A stretch of DNA of 35,196 bases, taken from assembly GCF_000337515.1 (NCBI RefSeq), contig NZ_AOIQ01000007.1:1-35196 (forward strand), written 5' to 3'. The stretch is from Halovivax asiaticus JCM 14624. GTDB lineage: Archaea; Halobacteriota; Halobacteria; Halobacteriales; Natrialbaceae. Below the pieces are notes generated by a model. It made no database searches. It was not told the DNA's origin and saw only the letters and a list, made by a program, of their open reading frames with translations. Shown here in pieces: positions 7,732-15,945 of this stretch. The stretch's first letter is position 1. Each line of letters begins with the position of its first letter. A program made the translations under genes and the position numbers.

Positions 7732-8022
7732 ATGAACGACAAGGCATTCGATGCGCTAGAGAACGAAGATCGCCGAAATCTGTTACTCGCGCTCCTCGAA
7801 CACAATCCCCAGACCGTCCCCACACGATCCCCTGTGAGCGAACAGGTCACGTCCGCGGCCCCCGACCAGCAGTTCCAGACCGCGATGTACCATAAACACC
7901 TCCCCAAACTCGACGCGTACGGCTTCATCCGATGGGATACGGAGACAGACGAGGTCGTCAAAGGGCCGGAGTTCGAAGACATTCGTCCGCTCCTCGAAGC
8001 GATAGTCGACAAAGAGCGCTGA
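7732..8022 (+). CDS. DUF7344-like winged-helix protein
   Basis: A 96-residue protein that looks like a haloarchaeal winged-helix regulator of the DUF7344 type. It opens with FDALENEDRRNLLLALLEHNPQ, a helix resembling the start of ArsR-like domains, followed by a variable segment. The YHKHLPKLDAYGFIRWDTETDEVVKGPEFEDIRPLL part would be the recognition helix and wing. No metal or ligand site is visible. ATG 7732 is the first start in the frame that fits the domain. The predicted promoter at 7621-7626 leaves a leader of about 80 bases, long for a haloarchaeon, with an rRNA-like motif inside it. The DUF assignment is from memory of the family pattern. Confidence 0.8.
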   Translation: MNDKAFDALENEDRRNLLLALLEHNPQTVPTRSPVSEQVTSAAPDQQFQTAMYHKHLPKLDAYGFIRWDTETDEVVKGPEFEDIRPLLEAIVDKER

Positions 8023-8407
8023 GTCGACAAGAAAACGCCAGTGTGGCCTCGTAACTGCACTCACCTGTCCGTGTGAACTACCCGACGCGGCCCGTTCACG
8101 GCGGCCTCGTTCGCGGTTCTCGATTCGGTTCGAACCGCGCGGCACTCAGGATGGATGGGCTGCGACTCGCGTAATTCGAACCTCAGTTCGATTGCCGCTG
8201 CTCGCGAATTGCTCGCAGACACGTCTCTCACTATCGTTCGCAAAACCGAGAGACTCACTGACGTTCGTCTCTCGCATGCGAGGGTTGGGATTTGAACTAC
8301 CTCCAGACGGTCCTGCTCGCTCACTCCGTTCGCTGTGCGGGCTGCGGCTGGCGTTCTTCAAATCCCGCGTCACACAGACACGTCTCTCACATTCGTTCGA
8401 GACGGTA
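8023..8407. other. Gene-free region with dyad and tRNA-derived repeats
   Basis: I see no credible gene in these 385 bases. CGCGGTTC (8112-8119) and GAACCGCG (8132-8139) form an 8-bp dyad, and CGGTTCGAACCG at 8127-8138 is a perfect palindrome. From 8216 onward the region consists of repeats related to the 3' end of the neighbouring tRNA-Leu and its downstream flank. The segment 8310-8370 is rich in the CGCTCACTCCGTTCGC-type sequence common in degraded haloarchaeal intergenic DNA. Confidence 0.6.
8216..8297 (-). repeat. Duplicated tRNA-Leu 3' end plus flank (truncated copy)
   Basis: The 22 bases at 8276-8297 are identical to 8407-8428, which cover the discriminator, acceptor 3' strand and most of the T arm of the tRNA-Leu gene. 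The block CAGACACGTCTCTCAC at 8216-8231 recurs at 8375-8390, on the corresponding side of the true tRNA. Tail and flank have therefore been copied together as an imperfect unit of about 50-80 bases. This is how tRNA-located integration sites look after element loss. Confidence 0.7.
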
Positions 8408-8428
8408 TGCGAGGGTTGGGATTTGAAC
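8375..8428 (-). repeat. tRNA-side copy of the repeat
   Basis: Second copy of the unit at 8216-8297: CAGACACGTCTCTCAC (8375-8390), an ATTCGTTCG stretch, and the 22 bases 8407-8428 inside the tRNA-Leu gene. About 110 bases separate the two tRNA-derived cores. No integrase gene lies between or beside them. Confidence 0.65.
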
Positions 8429-8492
8429 CCAAGGACCCCTACGGGAGCGGGTCTTAAGCCCACCGCCGTTGGCCTTGCTTGGCTACCCTCGC
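8408..8492 (-). tRNA. tRNA-Leu (anticodon UAA)
   Basis: On the minus strand the acceptor GCGAGGG pairs with CCCTCGC over 7 bp, with discriminator A at 8408. The anticodon stem GTGGG/CCCGC closes the loop CTTAAGA, giving anticodon UAA, which reads leucine UUA/UUG codons. The long variable arm (CCC/GGG stem) and the T arm TTGGG-TTCAAAT-CCCAA confirm a class II leucine tRNA. CCA is not encoded and no intron is seen. Length is 85 bases. Confidence 0.95.
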
Positions 8493-8771
8493 GGGAATGC
8501 ATCCGTTGATTGCCGGGGGGTGTGGATGTGCGTTTCGGTGTCGAACGAACCGGGGACGGTGCTGAAGCGGTTTTTTGGTGAATATTTGCCGGTGGAAGGA
8601 GTGAAGCGACTGGGACGTGGCAACCGGTCCGAAGAGAAAAACGTCGGCGAAGCGGACCCCCATCAGCTTCACCGACCCCCCATCCCTGACTCTCGTCAGG
8701 CAGTTCGACGGTCGGGGTCAAGAACCATTAATATTTCTATTCAGTCCGAAGCGGAATGCAGGGAGTGGGAC

Positions 8772-9320
8772 TTACACGTCGTCGAGGGTGACGGAGTCGA
8801 TCGTGATCGGGTCGGTGGGTTTGTCGTTGGCGTCGACGTCCGTCGAGCCGATGTCGCGAACGACGTCCATGCCGTCGGTGACCTCACCGAAGACGGCGTG
8901 GCGGTCGTCTAAGTGGGGCTGGGCGTCGAGGGTGATGAAGAACTGCGAGCCGTTCGTGTTGGGGCCGGAGTTAGCCATCGAGAGTTTGCCGGGCCCGTCG
9001 TGGCGGAGTTCGTCGTGGAACTCGTCGTCGAACTCGTAGCCCGGGCCGCCGCGGCCGGTTCCCGTCGGGTCGCCACCCTGGACCATGAAGCCCTCGATGA
9101 CGCGGTGGAAGGGGACGCCGGCGTACAGCGAGTCACCGCGTGTCTCGCCGGACTCGGGGTCGGTCCAGGTCGTCGTGTCCGGCGCCGGCTCGTCGTCGGC
9201 CGCCGGATCGTGCTCGGCCAGGTTCAGGAAGTTCTCCACGGTTCGCGGAGCCCGCTCTTCGTACAGTTCGATCTCGATGTCGCCCTCACTCGTGTGCAGG
9301 GTTGCCGTTGGGTTTCCCAT
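8772..9320 (-). CDS. Cyclophilin-type peptidyl-prolyl isomerase
   Basis: Cytoplasmic cis-trans prolyl isomerase that assists protein folding. The cyclophilin core is clear: FHRVIEGFMVQGGDPTGTG with the catalytic arginine, then a GKLSMANSGPNTNGSQFFIT block and HLDDRHAVFGEV. An acidic insertion of about 30 residues (HDPAADDEPAPD to GETRGD) separates the N-terminal strand region from the active-site block. The protein has 182 residues against about 165 for a minimal bacterial cyclophilin. I start at ATG 9320 (MGNPTATLHTSEGDIEI). The frame is open to 9383, but the added residues are not cyclophilin-like. There is no signal peptide. It is a stand-alone gene, 81 bases from the deaminase gene upstream. 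Confidence 0.94.
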   Translation of the reverse strand: MGNPTATLHTSEGDIEIELYEERAPRTVENFLNLAEHDPAADDEPAPDTTTWTDPESGETRGDSLYAGVPFHRVIEGFMVQGGDPTGTGRGGPGYEFDDEFHDELRHDGPGKLSMANSGPNTNGSQFFITLDAQPHLDDRHAVFGEVTDGMDVVRDIGSTDVDANDKPTDPITIDSVTLDDV

Positions 9321-9401
9321 GTCCGCGCCGACGGGACGGGCGGTGAAAACGGTGGTGATTCGACGAACCCGCGAGACGCCCACCCGCGGCGTCGAACGTG
9401 G

Positions 9402-9920
9402 TCACCAGCCGTAGGACTCGTGGACGGTGAGTCCCTCCTCGAGCAGGACGGGACCGACGACGTCGGTTCGGTCACTCAGGACATCCGCCGCACGAACGGA
9501 GGGCGTCCCCCCGGTAAGAACGGCGAGGTCGTCGGCGCCGACGCTGTAGACGACCCGGGCGAACCCGGCCGTGGCCATCCCGCCGGCGCACATCGGACAC
9601 GGTTCCGTGCTGGTGTACATCACCGTCTCCGCGCGTTCCTCGGGAGTCATCTCGCGGACCGCCAGGTGGGCGAGGTGCAGTTCCGGGTGCCGGCGGATGT
9701 CGTCCTCGGTGACGATACGGTTCGACGCCTCGCGGACGATCTCGTCGTCTCGAACGAGGACGCTCCCGAAGGGCTCGTCACCTCGCTCGGCGGCCTCGCT
9801 GGCGAGCGCGAACGCCCGACGCATGTGGGAATCGTGGTCGAAGTCGTCCAGGGAAACAGCCGTCACAGTAGTCGACGATTGGTCGCCACACGGAAGGCGT
9901 TCACGCTCGCTCAGTTCCAC
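9402..9920 (-). CDS. Nucleoside/base deaminase (CDA fold)
   Basis: Zinc-dependent deaminase of the cytidine/guanine deaminase fold. The zinc and catalytic site is HPE (in RRHPELHLA) with PCPMCAGGM downstream. The 30-residue spacing between that histidine and the first cysteine matches guanine and cytosine deaminases, which identifies HPE, not the later HLA, as the HxE motif. The usual core opening MRRAFALASEAAERGDEPFGSVLV is present. The substrate could be guanine, cytosine, another base or a nucleoside; sequence alone does not decide. The longest start is GTG 9920 (172 residues). A GTG or ATG about 19-32 codons later is also plausible because the first residues are not family-like. It is divergent from the deacylase gene at 10004. 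Confidence 0.87.
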   Translation of the reverse strand: MELSERERLPCGDQSSTTVTAVSLDDFDHDSHMRRAFALASEAAERGDEPFGSVLVRDDEIVREASNRIVTEDDIRRHPELHLAHLAVREMTPEERAETVMYTSTEPCPMCAGGMATAGFARVVYSVGADDLAVLTGGTPSVRAADVLSDRTDVVGPVLLEEGLTVHESYGW

Positions 9921-10003
9921 CAGACGGACTCGCGGACCGATACCTCTCTTCGACGTGACCAGTTCCCCATACGTACATACCGCCGTCCGTGGAAGACCGT
10001 ATC

Positions 10004-10975
10004 ATGGCCGCAGGCACGCACACTGCAGCGCGCATCTCGCTGGCGACGCTCCCCTCCGGCGTCGAGGTTGCGACGACGATTCACACCTACGATGGGGCGA
10101 CTGACGGTCCCACGCTGTACGTTCAGGCCGCCCAGCACGGCCGAGAGGTCAACGGAACGGCCGTCCTCCGTCGGTTTCACGATCGGGTCCCGCGAAACGG
10201 CCTCGCCGGGCGAATCGTGGCCGTTCCCGTCGCGAATCCGCTCACGTTCGATCGCGTCTCCTACACCACGCCCGAGATCATCGACAGCGTCAACCCGAAC
10301 ATGAACCGGGTCTGGCCGGGTGACGACGAGGGATCGCTCCACCAGCGCATGGCGGCGACGCTGTGGGAGTACGTCGAGACCGCGGACGCCGTCGTCGACC
10401 TCCACACCGGCAGTCCCGACATGTACCCGCACGTCGTCTATCTCGACGGAAGTGATCGGTCGCGCGCACTCGCCAACGCGTTCGGCACCGACCTCTTGCT
10501 GGGCGAGGAAGCCGGCGAGGACGCCACCGACGAGTGGCATCGTCGCGGCTTCGCCGGCAAGCTCCGCGTGGTCGCCGACCGCGAGGGGATCCCGTCTATC
10601 ACCCCCGAACTCGCCCACAATCGCGAGATCGTCGACGACGTCGTCGAGGCGGGTGTCGACGGCCTGCTCGACGTCTGCCGACATCTCGGAATGCTCGACG
10701 GTTCCGTCCCGGCACGAGACCAGACCGTCGCCAGAAACCACCTCGGGCAGGTCACCGCGTCGGCGTCGGGACTGTTCCGCCCGAAGGAGACGCTCGAACT
10801 CGGCGACTCGATCCCAGCCGGCGCCGCTATCGGGACGGTTTACGATCCGACGACGTACGAGACGCTCCAGAACGTCGCCACCGATCGCGCGGGGATCCTG
10901 TACGCGCTCACCCGGGAGGCGACCGTCACGGCTGGCGACAAACTGGCGAGCGTCGCGATCGTTCGAGACGAGTGA
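10004..10975 (+). CDS. Succinylglutamate desuccinylase/aspartoacylase family protein
   Basis: Zinc-dependent deacylase or carboxypeptidase of the AstE/AspA (M14-like) family. The zinc ligands are visible as QHGRE (residues 44-48, His45 and Glu48) and VDLHTG (131-136, His134), with the family motif NPNMNRVWPG at 97-106. A C-terminal beta-rich region (ETLELGDSIPAGAAIGTVYD) is typical of the group. ATG 10004 gives 323 residues; a GTG at 9989 would add five. The exact substrate (N-acyl amino acid, ectoine-type compound or other) cannot be read from the sequence. The gene stands alone, divergent from the deaminase and convergent with the sulfatase, so neighbours give no hint. Confidence 0.88.
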   Translation: MAAGTHTAARISLATLPSGVEVATTIHTYDGATDGPTLYVQAAQHGREVNGTAVLRRFHDRVPRNGLAGRIVAVPVANPLTFDRVSYTTPEIIDSVNPNMNRVWPGDDEGSLHQRMAATLWEYVETADAVVDLHTGSPDMYPHVVYLDGSDRSRALANAFGTDLLLGEEAGEDATDEWHRRGFAGKLRVVADREGIPSITPELAHNREIVDDVVEAGVDGLLDVCRHLGMLDGSVPARDQTVARNHLGQVTASASGLFRPKETLELGDSIPAGAAIGTVYDPTTYETLQNVATDRAGILYALTREATVTAGDKLASVAIVRDE

Positions 10976-11031
10976 CCACGGTGGGCATCGATGGGGCGGT
11001 GTTCGAGCGGGAGTGAGGCGGCCGTCACCCG

Positions 11032-12381
11032 TCACGCGGCGTCGTCCGGCCACGTCATGATGGTATCGAAGTTACCTGGGGGAATCGGCCCGTCGAGAAG
11101 GGGATCGTCGGTCTCGACCATCCAGGTGTGGAGTCGATCGGCGAGTTCACGTCGGCGGTCCTCGTACCGAGGCTCGTTCGCCACGTTGTCCACCTCGGTC
11201 GGGCCCTCGTGGAGGTCGTAGAGTTCTTCGAACGGGCGAATCGGGACGGCGTAGGCCTCGCGAACTTCGCGCCCGGACTCGCTCGCGAAGACGTCTCTCG
11301 GAAGGTACACCCGCGGGAGGTACCAGAAGTTGCGGATGTACTTGAATCGATCAGTCCGAACGGCGCGAATCGGGTTGTACATGTCGTGCCAGGTCATCTC
11401 GAGGAAGAGTTCCTCGCGGTGGTCGTCCTCCCCACCGCTGAGCAGCGGTCGAAAGCTCCGGCCGTTGACCGCAGTCGGCAGTGGGACGTCGAGCAGATCG
11501 AGCAGCGTCGGGGTGACGTCGACGTTGCTGACCAACTCGTCGAACTCGCGACCGCCGCTCGCCAGTTCGGGGTGGGACATGATCAGCGCGGCTTCGACCC
11601 CGGGATCGTAACACGTCCCTTTCGCACGGGGGAACGCGATGCCGTGTTCGGTTGTGAAGACGACGAGCGTTTCCTCGTCGAGGCCGGTCTCGTCGAGGCA
11701 CGTCCGAATGCGGCCGATGGCGTCGTCGATCGCGTAGACCATGCCGTGCATCTCAGAGAGGTCCTGCCTGATCCCACGGCGATCCGGAAGGTACGAAAGC
11801 GGGCCGACATCGTCGGGGTCGTCGGCGTCGTACCGGTCGCGCTCGAAGCCATACCGACCGTTTGCCTCTTCGACCCGGTGCAGTTCGAAGAAGCCCACCG
11901 ACGCGAAAAACGGTGCGTCGAACGCACGCTTCTCGAGGAACGTCGTCACGACGTCGGTCACGTTCACGGCCCGGTTGACCTGGTGGACGCTGGGCGAGAC
12001 GCCCGGGTACAGATTCCCCTCGGAGTGGACGTACTCGTATCCCAGCCGGTCGGTGTCCTGCGTGATGTGCTGGAGCCCGAAGAGGTGAGTTTCGTAGCCA
12101 GCCTCGGCGAGGTACTGGGGCAGGATGCGTTCGTCGTCGTCCAGCTCCCACTCCCCGTGAGCGAGCCCCATGAGGCCGTTGACGTGCGGATAGCACCCGG
12201 TCATGAGACTGCCACGACTGGGCGAACACTGCGGCGCCGTCCCGAAGTGATTCTCGAATCGAACGCCCGCCGCCGCGAGCGCGTCGACGTTCGGCGTCTC
12301 GATCGGAGCCCCGTAGCAGCCGAGATGCTGGCCGAGATCGTGGCAGTGGATCAAGAGGACGTTCGGCGTCGCCGTTGCCAT
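11032..12381 (-). CDS. Sulfatase (N-sulfoglucosamine sulfohydrolase-like)
   Basis: Type I sulfatase, expected to hydrolyse a sulfate ester or sulfamate on a sugar. The CSPSRGSLMTG motif at residues 52-62 carries Cys52, to be converted to formylglycine. The context APQCSPSR...GCYPHVNGLMGLAHG resembles heparan N-sulfatases more than arylsulfatases. VVFTTEHGIAFPRAKGTCYDPG provides the second metal and sulfate-binding part. In the first metal motif the usual Asp-Asp pair reads HD (HCHDLGQ, residues 12-18). ATG 12381 gives 449 residues; the extra open frame up to 12558 is not sulfatase-like. No signal peptide is seen, so the enzyme may be cytoplasmic. No formylglycine-generating enzyme or polysaccharide gene cluster lies nearby. 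Confidence 0.9.
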   Translation of the reverse strand: MATATPNVLLIHCHDLGQHLGCYGAPIETPNVDALAAAGVRFENHFGTAPQCSPSRGSLMTGCYPHVNGLMGLAHGEWELDDDERILPQYLAEAGYETHLFGLQHITQDTDRLGYEYVHSEGNLYPGVSPSVHQVNRAVNVTDVVTTFLEKRAFDAPFFASVGFFELHRVEEANGRYGFERDRYDADDPDDVGPLSYLPDRRGIRQDLSEMHGMVYAIDDAIGRIRTCLDETGLDEETLVVFTTEHGIAFPRAKGTCYDPGVEAALIMSHPELASGGREFDELVSNVDVTPTLLDLLDVPLPTAVNGRSFRPLLSGGEDDHREELFLEMTWHDMYNPIRAVRTDRFKYIRNFWYLPRVYLPRDVFASESGREVREAYAVPIRPFEELYDLHEGPTEVDNVANEPRYEDRRRELADRLHTWMVETDDPLLDGPIPPGNFDTIMTWPDDAA

Positions 12382-12591
12382 ACGCGGCGAACCACGACTG
12401 CCGGCAAAACTGTTGGCTCGCCTCGCCGAACGTGAGCCGACTTCGGACCCGCGGTGGCCATCATCAGTCTGACGCGGACAGCCGGTTGGGACTCGACGAG
12501 GGGGATTCCCCCCAGTCGCGAGGCAGACCGAATCGGTGGTCCGGGACGCTACTGTCACCTATGTACTCGACCGAGGCAGTATTTTTCGAAC

Positions 12592-12610
12592 GTATACAAC
12601 ATATAAAATA
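12592..12610 (+). promoter_or_regulatory. Promoter of the PhoD-like phosphatase gene
   Basis: GTATAC (12592-12597) and ATATAAAATA (12601-12610) form a strong AT-rich TATA region. With the usual 25-27 base spacing, transcription would start at about 12620-12632. That is downstream of the ATG at 12613 and upstream of the ATG at 12646, so this element decides the start codon below. Confidence 0.65.
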
Positions 12611-12645
12611 CCATGAATGACAGCGGTGCACGGTTCATCGCAGCA

Positions 12646-14745
12646 ATGACAGCTACCGATGCACCCGAACGACCTGAATCGAACGCGGACAACCGACGAC
12701 AGTTCTTACAGGCACTCGGCCTGACCGCGACCGCCGCAGGGCTGGTCCAGACTGCAGCCGCGGACACGGACGACGACACCATCGTCGAAACGGAGGCAGC
12801 CGGGCTCGTTCCGCTGACCCACGGCGTCGCCAGCGGTGACGTGACCGACTCGACGGCCGTGGTGTGGGGACGGGCAGACGGCAACGCGACGATTCAAGCT
12901 GTCTGCGTCCCGAAAAACGGTGATGGCGGCGTCGGGACGGCACGAACGAGCGTCGACGAGACGACGGACTTCACCGGCCACCTCGAGATAACCGATCTCG
13001 CCTCCGCGACCGACTACCGGTACATCGTGGTGGCGACGAAGGCAGACACGGCTCCCGAATCGCTCGACGGAGCCGATACCGAGACGGTCCGCCGCGTCTG
13101 GCGAGAGCGTGAGGGGCGAACACAGACCGCTGGGATCGAAACCGGGACCTTCCGGACGGCGCCAGCACCCGACGAAGCGGAGCCAGTCCGGTTCGCCTGG
13201 AGCGGCGACACGTGGGGCTACGGTGACGATCCCATCGAGCCGCCGTTTCCCGGCCTGCAGACGATCGCCGAGCAGGCGCCCGACTTCTTCCTCTATCACG
13301 GCGACACGATCTACGCCGACGCACAGACGCCGGCCGGCAAGATTACGGAGGACACACCGATCGACGACTCGCTGGCGATCTACCGCGAGAAGTACAAGGA
13401 GATGCGGGTCCCGCCGGCCGAGATCGCCGAGCGGACGAACCTGAAAGAACTCCTCCGGACGACCTCGGTCTACACGGTCTGGGACGACCACGAGGTGATC
13501 AACAACTTCGCCGGACCGATCGAACCGTTGATGCCGGACGGAAGGCGGGCGTTCCGCGAGTACTGGCCGCTCGACCGTGATGACGAGGCAGCCCCCGGCA
13601 CGTCGAACCGGTTCTACGACTCGTTCCGGTGGGGGAAACACCTCGAACTGTTCATCATCGATACGCGCCAGTACCGCGATCCGAACGTCGACTTAGACGC
13701 CAAGTCGCTGCTCGGTGACGAACAACTCGCCTGGCTGAAGGACGCGCTTGCCGGCTCCGACGCGACCTGGAAAGTGCTCGCATCCCCGGCACCGCTCGGG
13801 TACCCGTCGGATTCGTGGGCGACGCCGTCGGACAAGACCGGGTACGAGTCGGAACTCCTGGACCTGCTCGAATTCGTCCAGAGCGAGGAGATCGACAATC
13901 TGGTCACGATCGCCGGCGACGTGCACAAGTCCGTCGTGGGCGGGTACGATCCGGACGACGACGGTACCTACGAGTTCGTCGAGGGGATCGCCGGCCCGCT
14001 CGGCGCACCGTCCGGTGTGCCGGACGACCTCTACGCGCCGCTCAACCCGACCGAGTTCTTCGCGAAGGGCGAGTACACCAACTTCGGCGCCGTGGAGGTC
14101 GACGAGTCTGGCGAGACGCTCACCATCACCATCTACGCCGACGACGGCACCGAGCAGTTCGCGAAAACCGTCCACACGGACGACATCGACCCCAGTCGCC
14201 CCGACCGTGACCGGATCGAGAGCACGTTCGACGACGGCCCGGATGGCTGGCTCGTCTCGCAAAACGGTGGCAGCGACCACCCCGCACACCGGACGACGGG
14301 CGGCAACCCCGGCGGCCACATCACCGAAGCGGAAAATCAGGGCGGCATCGCGTGGTACTATCAGGCGCCGTTCAAATTCCTCGGCGATCGCGAAGCCTTC
14401 TACGGCGGGACCCTCTCGTTCGACTGCAAGCAGGCGGAGATCGACTGGCAGTTCGACGCACACCCGATGGAGGGCGGGGACGTGTTGCTCGCGAGCGGAG
14501 AGACCAAACTCGTCTACGAGTTTCGCGGAACCGGCAGTAATCCCGGAACCGAGTGGACCACGTTCGACGCACCCCTCACTGCGGAGGCCGGCTGGATCGA
14601 TCTGACCAGCCACGATCCGTTCGCGACCGAGGAGACGTTCCGCGACGTTCTGGCCAATCTCGACACCCTCCGCATCCGTGGCGAGTATCGCTCCGGTGAC
14701 GACCGCAGTTTCCTCGACAACGTCGTCCTCAGGAAAGCGGACTGA
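12646..14745 (+). CDS. phoD: Secreted PhoD-like alkaline phosphatase with laminin-IV-like domain
   Basis: Exported phosphoesterase, likely releasing phosphate from organic phosphates outside the cell. The twin-arginine signal is at residues 17-32 (RRQFLQALGLTATAAG). A fibronectin-like PhoD N-domain spans about 50-172 and the PhoD metallophosphatase domain about 180-510, with SGDTW (186-190), HGDTIYAD (218-225), WDDHE (279-283) and AGDVHKS (423-429). Residues about 527-696 form an extra beta-rich domain (FDDGPDGW to FLDNVVL) resembling laminin IV/B domains, which would suit surface or matrix attachment. The chosen ATG yields 699 residues. ATG 12613 would add 11 residues but lies before the predicted transcription start. 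No PHO-type operator is recognised. The PhoD assignment is sure; the laminin-like call is from pattern. Confidence 0.9.
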   Translation: MTATDAPERPESNADNRRQFLQALGLTATAAGLVQTAAADTDDDTIVETEAAGLVPLTHGVASGDVTDSTAVVWGRADGNATIQAVCVPKNGDGGVGTARTSVDETTDFTGHLEITDLASATDYRYIVVATKADTAPESLDGADTETVRRVWREREGRTQTAGIETGTFRTAPAPDEAEPVRFAWSGDTWGYGDDPIEPPFPGLQTIAEQAPDFFLYHGDTIYADAQTPAGKITEDTPIDDSLAIYREKYKEMRVPPAEIAERTNLKELLRTTSVYTVWDDHEVINNFAGPIEPLMPDGRRAFREYWPLDRDDEAAPGTSNRFYDSFRWGKHLELFIIDTRQYRDPNVDLDAKSLLGDEQLAWLKDALAGSDATWKVLASPAPLGYPSDSWATPSDKTGYESELLDLLEFVQSEEIDNLVTIAGDVHKSVVGGYDPDDDGTYEFVEGIAGPLGAPSGVPDDLYAPLNPTEFFAKGEYTNFGAVEVDESGETLTITIYADDGTEQFAKTVHTDDIDPSRPDRDRIESTFDDGPDGWLVSQNGGSDHPAHRTTGGNPGGHITEAENQGGIAWYYQAPFKFLGDREAFYGGTLSFDCKQAEIDWQFDAHPMEGGDVLLASGETKLVYEFRGTGSNPGTEWTTFDAPLTAEAGWIDLTSHDPFATEETFRDVLANLDTLRIRGEYRSGDDRSFLDNVVLRKAD

Positions 14746-15020
14746 AGGGCGATCAGATCACCTGACACCCGATTCGAGCACCTGACCCCGCCGTGATGCG
14801 GTCCCCCTGCTCGCCACACGGCCCTCCAGGCCGACACGCCGGTAAAACCGAATCGGTACCCCTCCAGTCGGATTTCGAGTCGGTCCAGCACTCATCGTGA
14901 CAACGTTCTAGTTTTCCGCTACAGTCTACCCAACAAGCTCCATCCGGCTCATCGTCCGGCGGTAGGGTATACGACGAGTCGGGTGGCGAGATATCACACG
15001 GCGCGGTGATCGGAGAGACG

Positions 15021-15839
15021 TCACACCGCGAGTCGGTCGGCGAGTGACGCAGCCTGGTCGGTGAGTTGCGTCGTCGTCTCCGATGCTGTCTCTAAGTGCG
15101 ACGTGATCGCACGATACAGGTCGGCGGTATCGAGTTCGCCGGTCGCGTCCCGCCACCGCTCGGCCGTTCGAGCGGGTTCCCCACACGCTGGACAGGGGTC
15201 GCCGTCGAGGATCGACTCCAGGCAGACGTGGCAGCGTCCTTCCACGGAGACGGCGGTCTCGACGAGGTCGAGAACCGTTCGAAGCTGGTGCTGGAGAGCC
15301 ATCGCGGTGGTCAGGACATTTTCGAACGCCTCCACGGTGGGCTGGCCGAGATCCGTGTTGGCCAGGACGAGTTCGGAGACGAGGTGTTCGACCGCCGACG
15401 AATCGAAGTCCAGCGGGTCGAGTGCGGACCGCTCGACGCCGGCAGCCGCCAGGTGGCGGTCGACGACGGCCAAGCCGAGAGCGCTCCGTCGCCGCCCGTC
15501 GCGGTACTCGCGACGGACATCGGCATCGTCGAGCCCGCCGGTCGTCTCGGTCGCGAGCGCCGCAACGTCCGCGACTACGCTCCCCTGGGTCTTCGTTACG
15601 GTCCGGAGGAACGCCATCCCCCCAGCGGCAGGGTCGGCAGCCAGGCGATCTCGCCACGCCGGGGTCGCCCCGTCGAGGAGTGCCGCACAGTCGGCACAGA
15701 CGGTCACCATTTCGGCCCCGCTGTGGCGTTCGCCGGCATCCCAGACGGACGCATCGGGATCGCGATCGGCCGTCAGGGCCGCGTCGCAGTTGACGCACCG
15801 GCGCCCGTCACGGTCGAGGACGTCGATCGGGTCAGTCAC
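15021..15839 (-). CDS. HNH-like zinc protein
   Basis: A 272-residue protein with two zinc modules joined by a helical middle. The N-terminus (VLDRDGRRCVNCDAAL, then VTVCADCAALLDG) has the cysteine frame of HNH nucleases, CxxC...CxxC. The central histidine motif is poor (ERHSGAEMV), so nuclease activity is doubtful. A second module CHVCLESILDGDPCPACG lies at about residues 200-217. The helical rest contains a VAEL/AFEN-like region with no match I recognise. GTG 15839 (VTDPIDVLDRDG) is taken as start because the domain begins there; the frame is open to 16100 but that part overlaps the next gene. It lies downstream of, and on the same strand as, the DUF547 gene, 106 bases away. Confidence 0.72.
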   Translation of the reverse strand: MTDPIDVLDRDGRRCVNCDAALTADRDPDASVWDAGERHSGAEMVTVCADCAALLDGATPAWRDRLAADPAAGGMAFLRTVTKTQGSVVADVAALATETTGGLDDADVRREYRDGRRRSALGLAVVDRHLAAAGVERSALDPLDFDSSAVEHLVSELVLANTDLGQPTVEAFENVLTTAMALQHQLRTVLDLVETAVSVEGRCHVCLESILDGDPCPACGEPARTAERWRDATGELDTADLYRAITSHLETASETTTQLTDQAASLADRLAV

Positions 15840-15945
15840 GACCGTCTCGATACGGGCAGTCGCGAAAAACGTTCGGATCGGACGGCAACCGGCAGTCGCG
15901 CGACGGGAGTCGCTGTGGTCGTAAACCGGTGCAGGGACGTTCTCC

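Noticed and set aside
9660-9710. Loss of the catalytic Glu in the deaminase (HLA in place of HAE)
   Set aside because: The true zinc/catalytic motif is HPE four residues earlier; its 30-residue spacing to PCPMC is correct for the family.
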